From contig JAIVFI010000010.1 in the NCBI GenBank assembly GCA_025558095.1, positions 186,001 to 250,000 on the forward strand: DNA of 64,000 bases, read 5' to 3'. Shown one piece after another: positions 54,016 to 64,000 of this stretch. The notes under the pieces were generated by a model, which saw only the letters and a list, made by a program, of their open reading frames with translations, searched no databases and was not told the origin of the DNA. Within the stretch, counting starts at the first letter, position 1, and the number at the start of each line of letters is the position of its first letter. This DNA comes from Hyaloraphidium curvatum. Lineage: Eukaryota; Monoblepharomycota; Hyaloraphidiomycetes; Hyaloraphidiales; Hyaloraphidiaceae. A program made the position numbers and the translations under genes.

Positions 54016-57000
54016 TCAGCCCATCGCGTGCATGATGAAGGGCGGGGAGATCACGCACTCGTCGTCCTTTTCGATTCGGAAGAAGTGGTCGGCGTGGTTA
54101 CTCGCCCCCAGGGCGCGCATGAAGTCCTCGTCGTGCGTGATGACGATGAGCTGGAAGTTGGCCTGCTTCTTGCGGTCCTCGACAATGTCGCTCAGGCTCT
54201 GCGCCAGGCTCATCATGTTCTCGTGATCGAGGTTGGTTGTGGGCTCGTCCAGCGCCAGGATGCCCGAGTTGATGCAGAAGGTCTCGGCGAGCGCGAGCCG
54301 GATGATGAGCGACGTGAGGACCTTCTGGCCCGCGCTGCAGCGTCCGCGCATGTCGAGCTCGGTAGTGTCCTTGACCATGACGACGCGGTAGTTGTAGGAA
54401 CGGTTGCCCTTGGCGGACTCGGCGTCCGCGCGGATCTCGATGGTCTGGATGTCGTTGCCCTTGTACGTCTTTTGCCACAGCTCCTTGATGATCTTGTTGA
54501 TCTCGTCCATCTTCATGGAATGGTATTTCATGATGGCCCTGCAACGTGGCGAGGGTGAGGCGATGCAAGGGATGACATGCAAGGACTACTCACGCGTCCA
54601 GGGCCTTGGCGTACTTCTCAAGGTCGATGTGCGCCATCTCCTTTGTCTTGAGGGCAATCAGATGCTCGGACCACTGCTTCTCGATGTTCTTGTAGCTCGT
54701 CGAGAGCTGCTTGTTGAGCTGCCGTTCCTGCTCCTCGAGCTGCTTGAGCCCGCCCATGATGTGCGCCCGCTCTTCAACCAGCGCTTCGTGCTTCTTCTTG
54801 AGCTTGGAAAACTGCTCGGCCAAGGTGCTCTTGTCCAACCTCTCGCGTTCCTTCTTGAGCTGCTCGTACTCGCGGGACGTCGACACCAAGTCCTTCTGCA
54901 GTTTACGCAACCGCAGGTTGTCTTCAACGTTCCGGCGCTCCACGGCCTGCTCGGACGCGCGCTTGTCCAACCGCGTCGCTTCCTCCGCCACGTGCTGCAG
55001 CTTGAGCTGAACCTGTGCGACATCGGCTTCGTTGCGCTTCAGATCGCTGTCGAGCCGAACGAGCTTCTCCGCGATTCCCTCGTTGATGAACCTGAGTTCG
55101 GTTAAGAAAGTCAAGAAACATCTGGCGTTTGTCCCGACAGAACCCGCCTCTCGATTTCTCGGTCGTACGTCTCCATGCGATTGAACGAATCCTTGAGCTT
55201 CGATGCTTCCTTGGACGCTTCTTGCTCCAGCTGATTGGTCCTCGAACGCAGCTGACCAAGCTCGTTCTCGAGATCAAGCTTCCCCGGCTCCAGGTCCTCA
55301 ATCTTCTCTTCCAGACTCCGAATGGAGCCTTCGCGGCTCGAGGTGTCCTCCTGCAGCGCGTAAACCTCCTTCTGCTGGCGTTCGTGTTCCGCTCGCTGGT
55401 TGCGAAGAGCCTGCAATCGGTCGGTGGCATCGCGGACAAGCTCGGACTTGTGCTGGATGTCCTGCTGCTTGACCCGCGCGTTCTGGTTCGTTTCCTTGAT
55501 TTGGTTTCGCAGGCGATCGCTGGAAGTGAAAGTCAGACGGAAACATCAGCCGGTACCACTCGCGGACTGACCAGGCATTTTGGACCTCGCTCTGTTTCTC
55601 CCGGAGCTCCTCCATGGTCGCAGCAGAACCCGACGACGCGAGCTCCGCGTTGAGCTTCACGACGTCCTCCTCAAGGACCCTCAGCTCCTTGATCAAGCGG
55701 CCGACGTCCTCCGTCCTCCGCTTGAGATTCTGCGCCTGTTCTTCCTCGGCCTTCAGCTTGGCCATCTTCGACTGCCGCTCCTCGACCAGCGCGACGGCGT
55801 CGTTCTTCCGCTTCTCGTTGATGTTAAGCTCCTGGCGGGTGCGAGGGATCTCCTCGTCTCGTAACTTGATGGCCTCCTCTTTGGTGGCTATCAGCTCTCG
55901 CATCTTGAGAAGCAGGGGCTCCCTCTCCTTGAGGTTCTGCTCCTGTTCCACTTTTGCCACGGGGAAACTGTCCCTTGTTTTCTGCACCAGCTTGAGGATC
56001 GTCTCCTCTTCCTGATCGTCGCGGAACTTGCGGCTGCAAGTGAAACAAGTGTGCGACTTCACCATCCGGTTGAGGAACTTGTCGTAAAGCTTGACCATGC
56101 TGTCGAAGGAAGCGATGCCTCTGCCGCAAAGGACAGTGTCAGAGCAGGCCACAGTTTCAACAACGGCAACCCAACTCCTTGAGCTCGAGAACTTCCTTCT
56201 CCTGGTCCGCGAGAGCTTGGTCGAAGTGGTCGATGTCCCGATCGTCGAGTACGTGCTTCAGAATCTGGCTCTTCTTCGCGAACTCGGCCTCTGCCTTTCC
56301 CAGCTGCGACTTCGACATGGTCATCTTGGTCTCCCACTGCGAGAGGTCTCGGTTCGATTCTTCGAGCAGAGTCGCCGCCGTCCGCAGCTCCGCCTGCTTG
56401 GCGCGAATGACCCCCATAACGTCGCTTTCGAGCGACCCGCCGGAGGACTTGCGAGAAAACTGCGCTTCGAAATCGCGGACGCAACCGTCCTGCTGTTGCT
56501 TCAACGAGTCGGATTTCCGCTGCTTCTCAAGCGTCTTCAAGCTCAGCCGGGCCTTTGTTTCGGCCAGCGAGTTTGCAAGGGTTATTTCCTCGTTGACGGT
56601 CTTGAGCTCGTGCTCTTTGGCTGCCAACTGGTTCCCGAGCTCGCGGAGGGTCCTGTCGACGTCCATCTTTCTCATCTGCTCCTGCGCGTTCTCCAGCTCC
56701 AGCTTGTGGGTGTTTAGCAGGGACTCCTGCTCGGCAAAGTCGGCGTTGTCGAGCGTGCTTGCCGCCAGCTGCCTCTTCAAGTGGTCAATCTTGGCTTTGT
56801 TCGCCGCCTTCGGAAAAGTCAATTAAGAGACCGTCCAACAACGCAGCCCGTATAGCACAACGACTCACGATTTGTCTCTTTTCCCCATCGCGCTCGCTCT
56901 CGAATGTGGTGATCTTCTTCTGGAGCTCCTGCATTTTCTGCTGCACCACTTCCTCGTCCTTGCGACCTTTGGTCCGGATCTGCTGGACCCTGTTCTCCGC

Positions 57001-58447
57001 TTCCCGTAGGCTGGCCTTGAGCTTATCGGAAAACTCGGCAACGTCGGACTCGGAGAGCGGGAAGTGATCGAAGCCGCGGAAGCCGTGCTGAGCAGACAAG
57101 CTCGTCACCAAGGCGGCGCGATCGGCGATCTTCTGCGCTTGAGCATCCGATTCGGCCTGCATCTTGCCCTTCTTTGTGAGCATCCTGGTCGCCGCAGTCT
57201 GGAGATCGGCGAGCTTCCGCTCCTCCGTCCTTTTTGATTCATCCAGTTGCGCCTTGACGCCGTCGAGATTCGCGTCCTGCTCCTTGTAAGTTTCCAGGAC
57301 CCGCGTAAGCTCCTCGTCCGAATCTGCGTAAAGCGATTCAAGGATGCTTGAGCCATCGGCCTTCAATGGAAGAAAAACGGCACCAACCTCCTAGCTCTTC
57401 GATGCGTTCAGAGATCTCCGTCACCTGCTTCTCGATACTCTGCTTCTCCACAAGCTTCATGTTGATGCGGACGTCCAGGCCCCCGATGTTGGTGAGGGTG
57501 TCGCCAGTGCTCTTGAGCTGCTCCATGACCGTCGCAATCTCCCCACCGTCCATTTCGGTGATGCGTTCCTTGGCGCGCGCAACCTTGTCTTCGACGTCCG
57601 ATAAGGTCGTCTTTACGTTCTCGAAGCGCTCCTTGTCCAACTTCAGGAACTCGAGCTTCTGCGTGTCCAGCTTGAGCTCCTGCGCCTGCTCCTTGCGGAG
57701 GTCCTTGATGGACTGCAAAGCCTTGGTGTACTTTGTGGCAGCGAAGATCTCATCGAACTTCTTCTTCAGAATGGCGGGCTCGGAAAGGGGCCTGGCAGAG
57801 CGCATGAGCAGAGATCGTCGGCTCGCAGCTTCCAAACGAACCAGTTCGATTCCTCCTGGTGGACGAAAATGACGTTCTCCAGGATCGCGCGGCTGACGCC
57901 CAAGTGCTGGGGAATGTCCGTGTCCAAATCGAGGCATCGGTTCGAGGTGCTGATCTTCTCCATGTCCGAGTTCCTGGCCACGAGCGCCGACTCTAGCGTC
58001 TTGAACGTGACAGAAGCCTTCTTCTGGGTGAGCTGGAGTGAACGCGTCGCGACCATCTCCTGGCCCGTCACAGATCGGAACTTGAGCTTGATCTGCGCCC
58101 TGACCTCGGTTTCACCGGCGACCTGAGGCACTTAGAGCGTCAGGAACGATCGCACAGGGCATCGGTTCGGCCGGCCAACCTTGGGGTCATTGATAAAGGC
58201 TCCTCCCCTACTGTTCGGAGGCAGATCTCCAGTTGTGATGTACTTCAGGCACTCGATAATGGTCTGAAGCGACGTGAACCTTCGTGAGCCGGGTCGGCCG
58301 CTGGGGCCCGCCCGCGCGCCGTACCGTCTTTCCGCTTCCATTGTGCCCGACGATGAGGGTCAGAGGCGTGTAGAACGCTACGACTTCCTCGTTGTGCGGG
58401 TCGAAGGAGCGCACTCCGCGAATGAGGAGCTTCTCGATGGAAGACAT
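54016..58447 (-). CDS. RAD50: DNA double-strand-break repair ATPase RAD50
   Basis: Ten exons (58447-58325, 58263-58180, 58122-57842, 57791-57425, 57360-56869, 56807-56171, 56118-55572, 55519-55139, 55091-54594, 54538-54016) sum to 3,933 nt. The product is 1,310 aa, the usual Rad50 size. Walker A is GHNGSGKT; the early text [22 protein letters not shown] and [16 protein letters not shown] is standard. Two long coiled coils flank the zinc hook CFTC at about Cys686 and Cys689. The C-terminal half has the ABC signature CSAGQKVL and Walker B ILALDEPT, ending with the [12 protein letters not shown] strand. The protein works with Mre11 and Nbs1/Xrs2 in the nucleus at DNA ends and telomeres. It is one of the most intron-rich genes here. 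Confidence 0.96.
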
Positions 58448-58687
58448 CCTCGCCCTGGCGCCGGCACGCGGCACGGGTCGATGTTCGTTCCGCCTGCGCT
58501 TGGGCCGCGCAACAGCGCACGATGCGCCCTCTAGAGAGAGACCGCGTGGTCGCGCCGAAGGCGCGCTCCGTTGCTCTAAGGTGACCGTCGTCCCGTGCGT
58601 TCACGTCGTTTTGGAGAGTGGCTCTGCCTCGCGACATAGTCGCCCTTGTATGTAGTATGACAAACGTCGGCACCATCAGCAACCAGA

Positions 58688-60604
58688 TTAGTCTCTTGCG
58701 AATACATCGAGGCAAGAGCTACGTGCGATGTCCTCTTCCAAAGCTTCGACTTCCGTGCTGATGCCCTGCAGATCGTTCCTGCCAAGCGCAGATCGCAGCC
58801 TCTCTGCCGACGTCTCCATCCGAGAGAGAACCCAGAGGAATCCCCGCTTGGCATTCGCGTCTTTGCGATCACCGTGCGCTATTGCCGCAGTCGCTGTTCT
58901 CAGAAGCACCTCAAGCCTCCGCCCTCGTCCTTCCGCTACGAGTAGATTCAATCTCCGGAGATCATATGTGGCTTCCTCGGACATGTTGTCGGGATCTGCA
59001 GCTTGCCGCTCCAAAAGATCGGCAACGTGCGAAACGCAGAAAACGACGTGGGCTAGAGCTCTGCAAATGGTCTTGGCGGCTTGCACGGTAGTCGAAGACC
59101 GGTGCAAAGTGTCCGGCCACATCAACTCGACACCAGCGCTGAAGAAAGGTTCACCAAAGCCCAGGCCTAGCGCAGCCTCCGAAGCTCTTCGCAAGACGCT
59201 GGTCAGAGTGCCCAAGAGCCGCATGCACACCGCCAGAGGGTGGAAGCGCGAACGGTAGGCCCCGACGCCTGATACAACTGGTGCCAGGGATGAGCTCACT
59301 TCCGACGCTCTCGCAAAGAGAAACACGACCACTTCAATGAGCCTGCAGCACACGGCACTGCATATGTTGAGTTCAGCGTTGCTTGCTTCGCCGTGCGACA
59401 CGCGGTCGCGAACGCGTGGCCCGGCTGGAAGAACAAACAGATCATGGGCAAGATTCTGCGAGGGGTTTATCTCCATCAAGGCCGATTGCTCGGGTCTACG
59501 CACCATAAATCCTTCTCCCATGTGTTGTCGCAACGTGTTCGCTCTCCCTTCCCCTTCACCTGTTAGGCTTCCAGCGAGGAGGGCGTCTAGATCAAGATAC
59601 TTGGCCCCGGCCTCCGCAGTCAGCAGCAATGTCTCCGGCAGGGAGTTCATCGAAACGAATGTGTGACGGAGATGCTCCTCAAAAAGCGGAAGCAGAGCAG
59701 AAACTAGCTCCAGGCTCGAAATGCCCGGCGATGAAACCATTTGCCATGATGGCAGCGTGCTTCGTAGAGTGAACGGGCTGGCGGCGAAAAAGCCACATAG
59801 ATTCACTGCCATCGGTCGCCAATCCTCGCCTTCGCAGCTGCCTGAGCCATCACAGTAGAAGCCGTGCAAGGATGTCTTGTACGACGGCGAAATTGTCAAA
59901 TGGCATAGCTTGTCGGCAACACTATCGAGAATCAGCAGCAATAGACTCGCGTACGCCCCAGCGCTGGGACCAAAATCGGAAGCATGGGCAAATCCGTGCC
60001 ACGATATGTTCCGCAGGTTGAACGACTGCACGGGCCCGATGAGAACTTGCAGAAATGCGGCCGTCTCTCGCCCCAGAGCCGCCACTAGTGGTTGCATGAG
60101 GAGGACATCTCTCAAGAGAAAGGGGACCTGGGGCTCAGCGATACCTGCAACCGCTTTGAGCACATCCTTGAGGTAGCGCTCGATAGTACTCGTCAACAAG
60201 AGCAAGGAAAGGAGCTGCCTCCCAGGGTCTCCAGGGTCTCCATGCGGACGCGCAGTTCGAAGGATGACTTCGACGTCGTGGGGCAACGACGCAGCTTTGA
60301 TGTCCTTTCCAGACCCGAGAGCGGAATGCGCAAGGATAGCTGCCTCATGCACTGCCCGGATCGTGCCATCGTTGAGCGGGAATGTCGCCTCCACGTCCCG
60401 CGAGAGACGTTCCAGCACAACGGCAGCGGTGGAGCCAAGGGACGAGGTCGGACGCGGTTCGACGCAGAAATAGCCGAGCGCTGGCGTGTGAGCCGGGCTG
60501 TCAAATCCCTTGCAGGAAGAAAACGCCAGAGTCCCGGCTCCACTTTCCGTCTGACTGGGCCGGAGCGCCCTTTTTCGCCGGCCTTTTGAGGCCATCGGAG
60601 CCAT
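58688..60604 (-). CDS. ERMARD-like DUF4209-domain protein
   Basis: Uninterrupted 638-aa frame starting at ATG 60604. The central [33 protein letters not shown] and [12 protein letters not shown] resemble DUF4209 proteins, whose RNxxxHG motif is retained. Human ERMARD belongs there. The function in that family is unclear (endoplasmic-reticulum-associated). Weak hydrophobic segments occur ([11 protein letters not shown]-like region near residue 450), but a membrane topology is not certain. Its start codon overlaps that of the eIF3i gene on the opposite strand. It has no introns, unlike that neighbour. Confidence 0.6.
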   Translation of the reverse strand: MAPMASKGRRKRALRPSQTESGAGTLAFSSCKGFDSPAHTPALGYFCVEPRPTSSLGSTAAVVLERLSRDVEATFPLNDGTIRAVHEAAILAHSALGSGKDIKAASLPHDVEVILRTARPHGDPGDPGRQLLSLLLLTSTIERYLKDVLKAVAGIAEPQVPFLLRDVLLMQPLVAALGRETAAFLQVLIGPVQSFNLRNISWHGFAHASDFGPSAGAYASLLLLILDSVADKLCHLTISPSYKTSLHGFYCDGSGSCEGEDWRPMAVNLCGFFAASPFTLRSTLPSWQMVSSPGISSLELVSALLPLFEEHLRHTFVSMNSLPETLLLTAEAGAKYLDLDALLAGSLTGEGEGRANTLRQHMGEGFMVRRPEQSALMEINPSQNLAHDLFVLPAGPRVRDRVSHGEASNAELNICSAVCCRLIEVVVFLFARASEVSSSLAPVVSGVGAYRSRFHPLAVCMRLLGTLTSVLRRASEAALGLGFGEPFFSAGVELMWPDTLHRSSTTVQAAKTICRALAHVVFCVSHVADLLERQAADPDNMSEEATYDLRRLNLLVAEGRGRRLEVLLRTATAAIAHGDRKDANAKRGFLWVLSRMETSAERLRSALGRNDLQGISTEVEALEEDIARSSCLDVFARD

Positions 60605-60605
60605 G
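60602..60605. promoter_or_regulatory. Overlapping divergent start codons (CATG)
   Basis: The minus-strand ATG of the ERMARD-like gene (60604-60602) and the plus-strand ATG of eIF3i (60603-60605) share two bases in the sequence CATG. Each gene's 5' leader and promoter must therefore lie inside the other gene or its first intron. Confidence 0.6.
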
Positions 60606-61943
60606 GTGGGCCAGGGAGTCGAGATTCTGCGGCGGAACTCGTCTCATGCGGCGTTGCCGGCGACAGAGGCCCATCCTGCTCCACGGCCACGAACGCGCCC
60701 TGACCCGCGTGCGGTACAATGTCGACGGCGATTTGCTCTTTTCGGTGGCGAAGGACAACAAGCCGACGTGCTGGTTCTCGCACAACGGAGAGCGGCTGGG
60801 GACTTTCGACGGCCACAACGGCGCGTGCTGGGACATTGCCGTGAACGGTGGGCTCCTTTTCGTGGCACGGATCTTGCGTCAGCGGACATTGACAAAGGCT
60901 CTTCTTGCGGCGGATCCCCCTCTCTGTTCATCGATTTGCCTTGACGGTCGATGTGCGCAGACGAGTCCACGCGGGTCCTCACCGGCGCCGGTGACAACAC
61001 CTGCAAGCTTTGGGACATCCGGACGGGCAAATGCCTGTTCACTTGGGACACGAGGAGTGCGGTGCGGTCCGTGGACTTTGGCATGGGAGGTCGGATAGCG
61101 CTTTTCACGACGGACGCGACGATGGGGAACACTTCGGAACTCAACATTGTCGAGATTGCCGAGGACCCGGCGGACCGTGCGTTTTCATCGAGGCTGAATT
61201 GCGCTTCCGGATCGCTGATTGGGAATGCTGTCTTCAGAGACCAACGAGATCATCCTGACCATTCGGATCCCCAAGCCGAAAGCGACAATCGCCCGTTGGG
61301 GTAATCTGAACCGAGTCATCTTTACCGGGCACGAGGACGGGACGGTCACGCAATGGGATCCCGAGGTAGGTTGTCGTGCACTTTTGGCGTGGACGTCTCG
61401 CTTACGTTTCGTCAGACCGGGGCTGCGATCGACAAGGTCCGGCCGCACACCGCTGCGATCCAGGACCTGCAGTTCGACTCGTTCAAGAGCATGTTCATCA
61501 CGGCGTCGAAGGATCACACCGCGCAGCTCCACGACGCCGAGACGCTCAAGCCACTGAAGCGGTTCCAAACGGAGCGGAACGTGAACGGGGCCGCAATCAG
61601 CCCCATCCGGAATCACATCATCCTCGGCGGCGGGCAGGAGGCAATGAGCGTAACCACGACGTCGGCCAGGGCCGGCAAGTTCGAGGTACGCTTCTTCCAC
61701 GCCGTTCTGGAGGAGGAAATCGGGCGCGTCAAGGGACACTTCGGCCCGATCAACACCGTGGCATTCCACCCCAATGGGCGGAGGTACGTGGCAGTTACGA
61801 GCGCTGTCTTTTCGTCGTTTGACACGGTCCTGTCCGCCAGTTTCGCCAGTGGCGGAGAGGACGGGTACGTGCGGATTCACCACTTGGATCCGGACTACTT
61901 CACGTTCAAATTCGACGACGAGAAGCTGCCTGCCGAAAATTGA
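60603..61943 (+). CDS. TIF34: Eukaryotic translation initiation factor 3 subunit I (eIF3i / TIF34)
   Basis: Six exons (60603-60605, 60667-60847, 60961-61176, 61238-61365, 61416-61783, 61841-61943) sum to 999 nt and 332 aa, the family's normal length. The first coding exon is only the ATG; splicing joins it to AGG CCC ATC, giving [14 protein letters not shown], the conserved eIF3i start. WD40 units follow, with landmarks [66 protein letters not shown] and [16 protein letters not shown]. The protein is a WD40 propeller within eIF3 on the 40S ribosome. A downstream ATG at 60646 would give an unusual basic N-terminus and is less likely. Confidence 0.93.
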
Positions 61944-62170
61944 TCTGATTGATGTATACCTTGCCTGAATCGATGGCGTGAAAAGCGAGTATGCGAAACT
62001 TCGTCGGATTCGACGACGCTGCAGTCAACAACGTTCAACCCTACGCTTGGCACCAGCACATCGCACCGCTAGACGACGAGAACGTTGATTCTTTGCCGTC
62101 GCTAGCACCTAGCCGCCCTTTTCGGCGGTGTCATTCTCTTTCGTGCCCTCTGGGGACGGTCTTCCCCGTC

Positions 62171-63673
62171 ATGGCGTCTCTTCTCGGACGGCTCTTCCGC
62201 GTGAGTGGACACCTTTAATGCTCTCTCATGGAAGCCATCTGATGTCTTCGCGATAGAATCCTCATTTCCATGCTCCGTTTTTGAGGACTCTGGGCTATTC
62301 ATCGCAGGGAGGTTCGGAGATTGGTGAAGCGTTCGTTACGGCCGAGCGCATCATCAATTCGGGGTCGGAAACGCGCCGAGCGTGGTGGGAAGCGTGGTCG
62401 AGCATGGCGAGATTCGTCCAGGTTGGGGGCGAAGAGAGTCTCGCCAGGGGTCACTTCGTGAGCGGTCGAGTCCTCGCTCCGTCAAGCAAACGTTGATCTG
62501 AAACTCCGCAGACCTCTGCGCGGGCCAGCTTGCTGCGTGCCACGGAGTACTATCGGGCATCGACGGCCTTCTCGGACTCGACGGACCTGAACACTCGGGC
62601 GGCGTACCACAACATGCGGTCCTGCTACGAGCATGCCGCCGACATTGCCCCGTTGAGCGTTGTCAGGACTATCATTCCCGTAGCAACGAGCTCGGGGACG
62701 ATCGACGTTCCGATCGTGTACCACCAATGCGCAGCTGCGCGGCGGGAACCCCGGCCGACGGTCCTCGCAGCGGCGGACGATTTTCTTGAGGAGACGGAAT
62801 TCTCTGTTGCCCGGCCGATGTTAGAGCGGTCTTTCAACGTCCTGACCTTTGAGGGCCCGGGTCAAGGGAGGCTTTTGAGGGACAGCGGACTGCCCATGAG
62901 AACCGATGGATGGGGCGAGATAGCCGAGGGACTCATCAAGTGGTGCGAAGCACGGGAAGATGTCGATTCTTCCAAACTGGTGGGTGATTTCGCTGGCGCA
63001 AGGGTCGCCTCCTTACGTATTGCTACAGGTCCTTTTTGGCCGGGGTTTTGGAAGTTACGCGGCTTCCAAGGCTGCCAGCCACGATTCTGTTGCTGCGAAG
63101 GTCGCAGCCCTTGTTTTGGATCCCGGAGCGACGGACCCCGAATCAATGCTGCAGGGAGCGATCGATGCGGCCGGCTCCCCGGACTTCCTGGAGCTCTACC
63201 GGAAGGCGGACCTGACCGGCATCGACCACTGGTACCGCACCCACGTCTCCACGCCGTCGGACGCGGCATTCGAAGAGGTGCCCGGCTACGATGCCTTGGA
63301 CATGCGGCGCTTCTACTTCGAGAAGCGATTCGTGGCGTTTGGATCGATCACCCTCTCGAGTTACCTGTCGTCGATCAAGGCGTTTGACGCCGCAGCATTC
63401 GCGGGTCAGATCAGGTGCCCAGTGCTGATCTGTACGAACGATTCCATCCCGGCGGTGGCGCAACGCTCGACCACTCGCCTCCTGGACTCTCTCAATGGGA
63501 CGCGAGACAAGATGATTTTGGCGTTCGATTCCCGTCGCGGAGAGTTTGGAGATTGCCAGCCGGTTGGCCACGAGGCGTTCTACCGTCAGGTGTCCTACTG
63601 GCTCAAGGATGTGCTTTTCCGCAACGGGCGCTGGGAAGGGGAACGGAAGGAGAAGGTTGCCGCGAGCGTCTGA
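62171..63673 (+). CDS. Alpha/beta-hydrolase (DUF1100/dihydropseudooxynicotine-hydrolase-like) lacking the nucleophile serine
   Basis: Four exons (62171-62200, 62308-62457, 62512-62979, 63029-63673) give 430 aa. The helical N-terminal cap fits the family pattern: GGSEIGEAFVTAERIIN, WWEAWSSMA, SLARGHFTSARASLLRATEYY and NMRSCYEHAADI. The hydrolase core follows (IDVPIVYHQ, FNVLTFEGPGQG, PVLICTND). At the nucleophile elbow the sequence is LFGRGFGSY, where related enzymes have GxSxG. The position of the serine holds Gly. A His is present in PVGHEAFYRQ. Unless another residue serves, it may be a non-catalytic homologue. The missing Ser lies three codons into the last exon's fold, and splicing cannot restore it in my model. 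Confidence 0.75.
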
Positions 63674-63770
63674 CAATGACGGTGTTCTATTCGGACGGCC
63701 CAATCTGAAAATCTTCCCACCATTTCCTGCATTGCTGTCGTCCAATGCTTGTGTGATTCAGCTCGGAACT

Positions 63771-64000
63771 CTACGTGAGAGTCGATCCCATCGGGTTCGC
63801 CCACGCCTGGAACGAAGTCACGAGCTCGTCGAGCTGGCTCGGCAACGTTCTCTGGTTGAAGCCATGGATATTTCAGAAAGCCAGAACAAAGTGCGTTCCC
63901 AATGCTCACCTGAATGAACGCGACGGCGTACTCGCTGAAGGGCACACCGATGTGGGCCGAGTCCTTTTCGAGTCCCTGCTTGATCAGCTCCGCGGTGCGC
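63771..64000 (-). CDS. 3' end of an unidentified gene (truncated by window)
   Basis: Two exon pieces on the minus strand (64000-63910 and 63851-63771) are separated by a 58-bp intron. They encode RTAELIKQGLEKDSAHIGVP, then FSEYAVAFIQ, and end RTLPSQLDELVTSFQAWANP and a short tail before the stop at 63771. The start lies beyond the window. The fragment is too short to name. Confidence 0.55.

Noticed and set aside
57340-57430. A 27-bp mini-intron in RAD50
   Set aside because: A 64-bp intron with a donor at GTGACG gives the same downstream frame and a normal size, so the very short intron is unnecessary.
1-64000. tRNA, rRNA, CRISPR or riboswitch elements
   Set aside because: No cloverleaf, rRNA core, spaced direct-repeat array or known aptamer pattern was seen on either strand.

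Overview
This 64-kb window is nuclear DNA from a fungus, most likely an early-diverging (zoosporic or chytrid-grade) lineage. It is very GC-rich, gene-dense and intron-rich. Introns are mostly 49-65 bp, donors are usually GTGNGT rather than GTA, branch sites look like CTGAC or CTAAC, and acceptors end CAG. Conserved eukaryotic housekeeping genes are recognisable: Rpt3, eIF3i, RAD50 and a PDK/BCKDK-type kinase. A pore-less S1-S4 protein of a kind I recall from fungi, GC-rich POT transporters, a SWEET sugar transporter and an ERMARD-like gene fit an early fungus better than a Dikaryon. No rRNA, tRNA, CRISPR or prokaryotic operon structure was seen. I name no species.

Layout. 0-8 kb: voltage-sensor-like protein, a low-complexity protein, an ABC-F ATPase, and a secreted trypsin-like protease with a mucin/basic stalk. 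8-17.7 kb: membrane-anchored GH20 hexosaminidase, POT transporter copy 1, cytochrome b561, a 552-aa Rossmann-like orphan, a GT92-type glycosyltransferase and an AANAT-like acetyltransferase. 17.8-27.5 kb: two large secreted multi-exon genes in head-to-head orientation, a 1,735-aa LamG protein (22 exons) and an 876-aa orphan (8 exons). They share a 166-bp promoter and are the best candidates for an undescribed extracellular system. 27.6-36.8 kb: RING/TRAF protein, leucine-rich-repeat protein, Sel1-MYND gene with an apparent frameshift, PDK/BCKDK-like kinase, and POT copy 2 with a GC-AG intron. 37-48.3 kb: orphan with PIP-like and KEN motifs, SBBP beta-propeller protein, SWEET, SMP-30-like lactonase, BAHD acyltransferase, Rpt3. 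48.4-49.8 kb: a PIF/Harbinger-type DNA transposon with inverted termini, an intact Myb-like ORF and a transposase truncated before its catalytic core. 50-64 kb: small helical protein, SDR oxidoreductase, GPI-type secreted protein, RAD50, ERMARD-like protein head-to-head with eIF3i, an alpha/beta hydrolase whose nucleophile serine is replaced, and the 3' end of one more gene.

Exon models were built by hand from splice consensus, frame continuity and family similarity. For most multi-exon genes every exon sums to a whole number of codons, and this is stated where it was checked. Coordinates of splice sites may be off by one or two bases. About a third of the genes encode secreted or membrane proteins. 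Many neighbours are divergent with little or no spacing, so shared promoters are probably common here.
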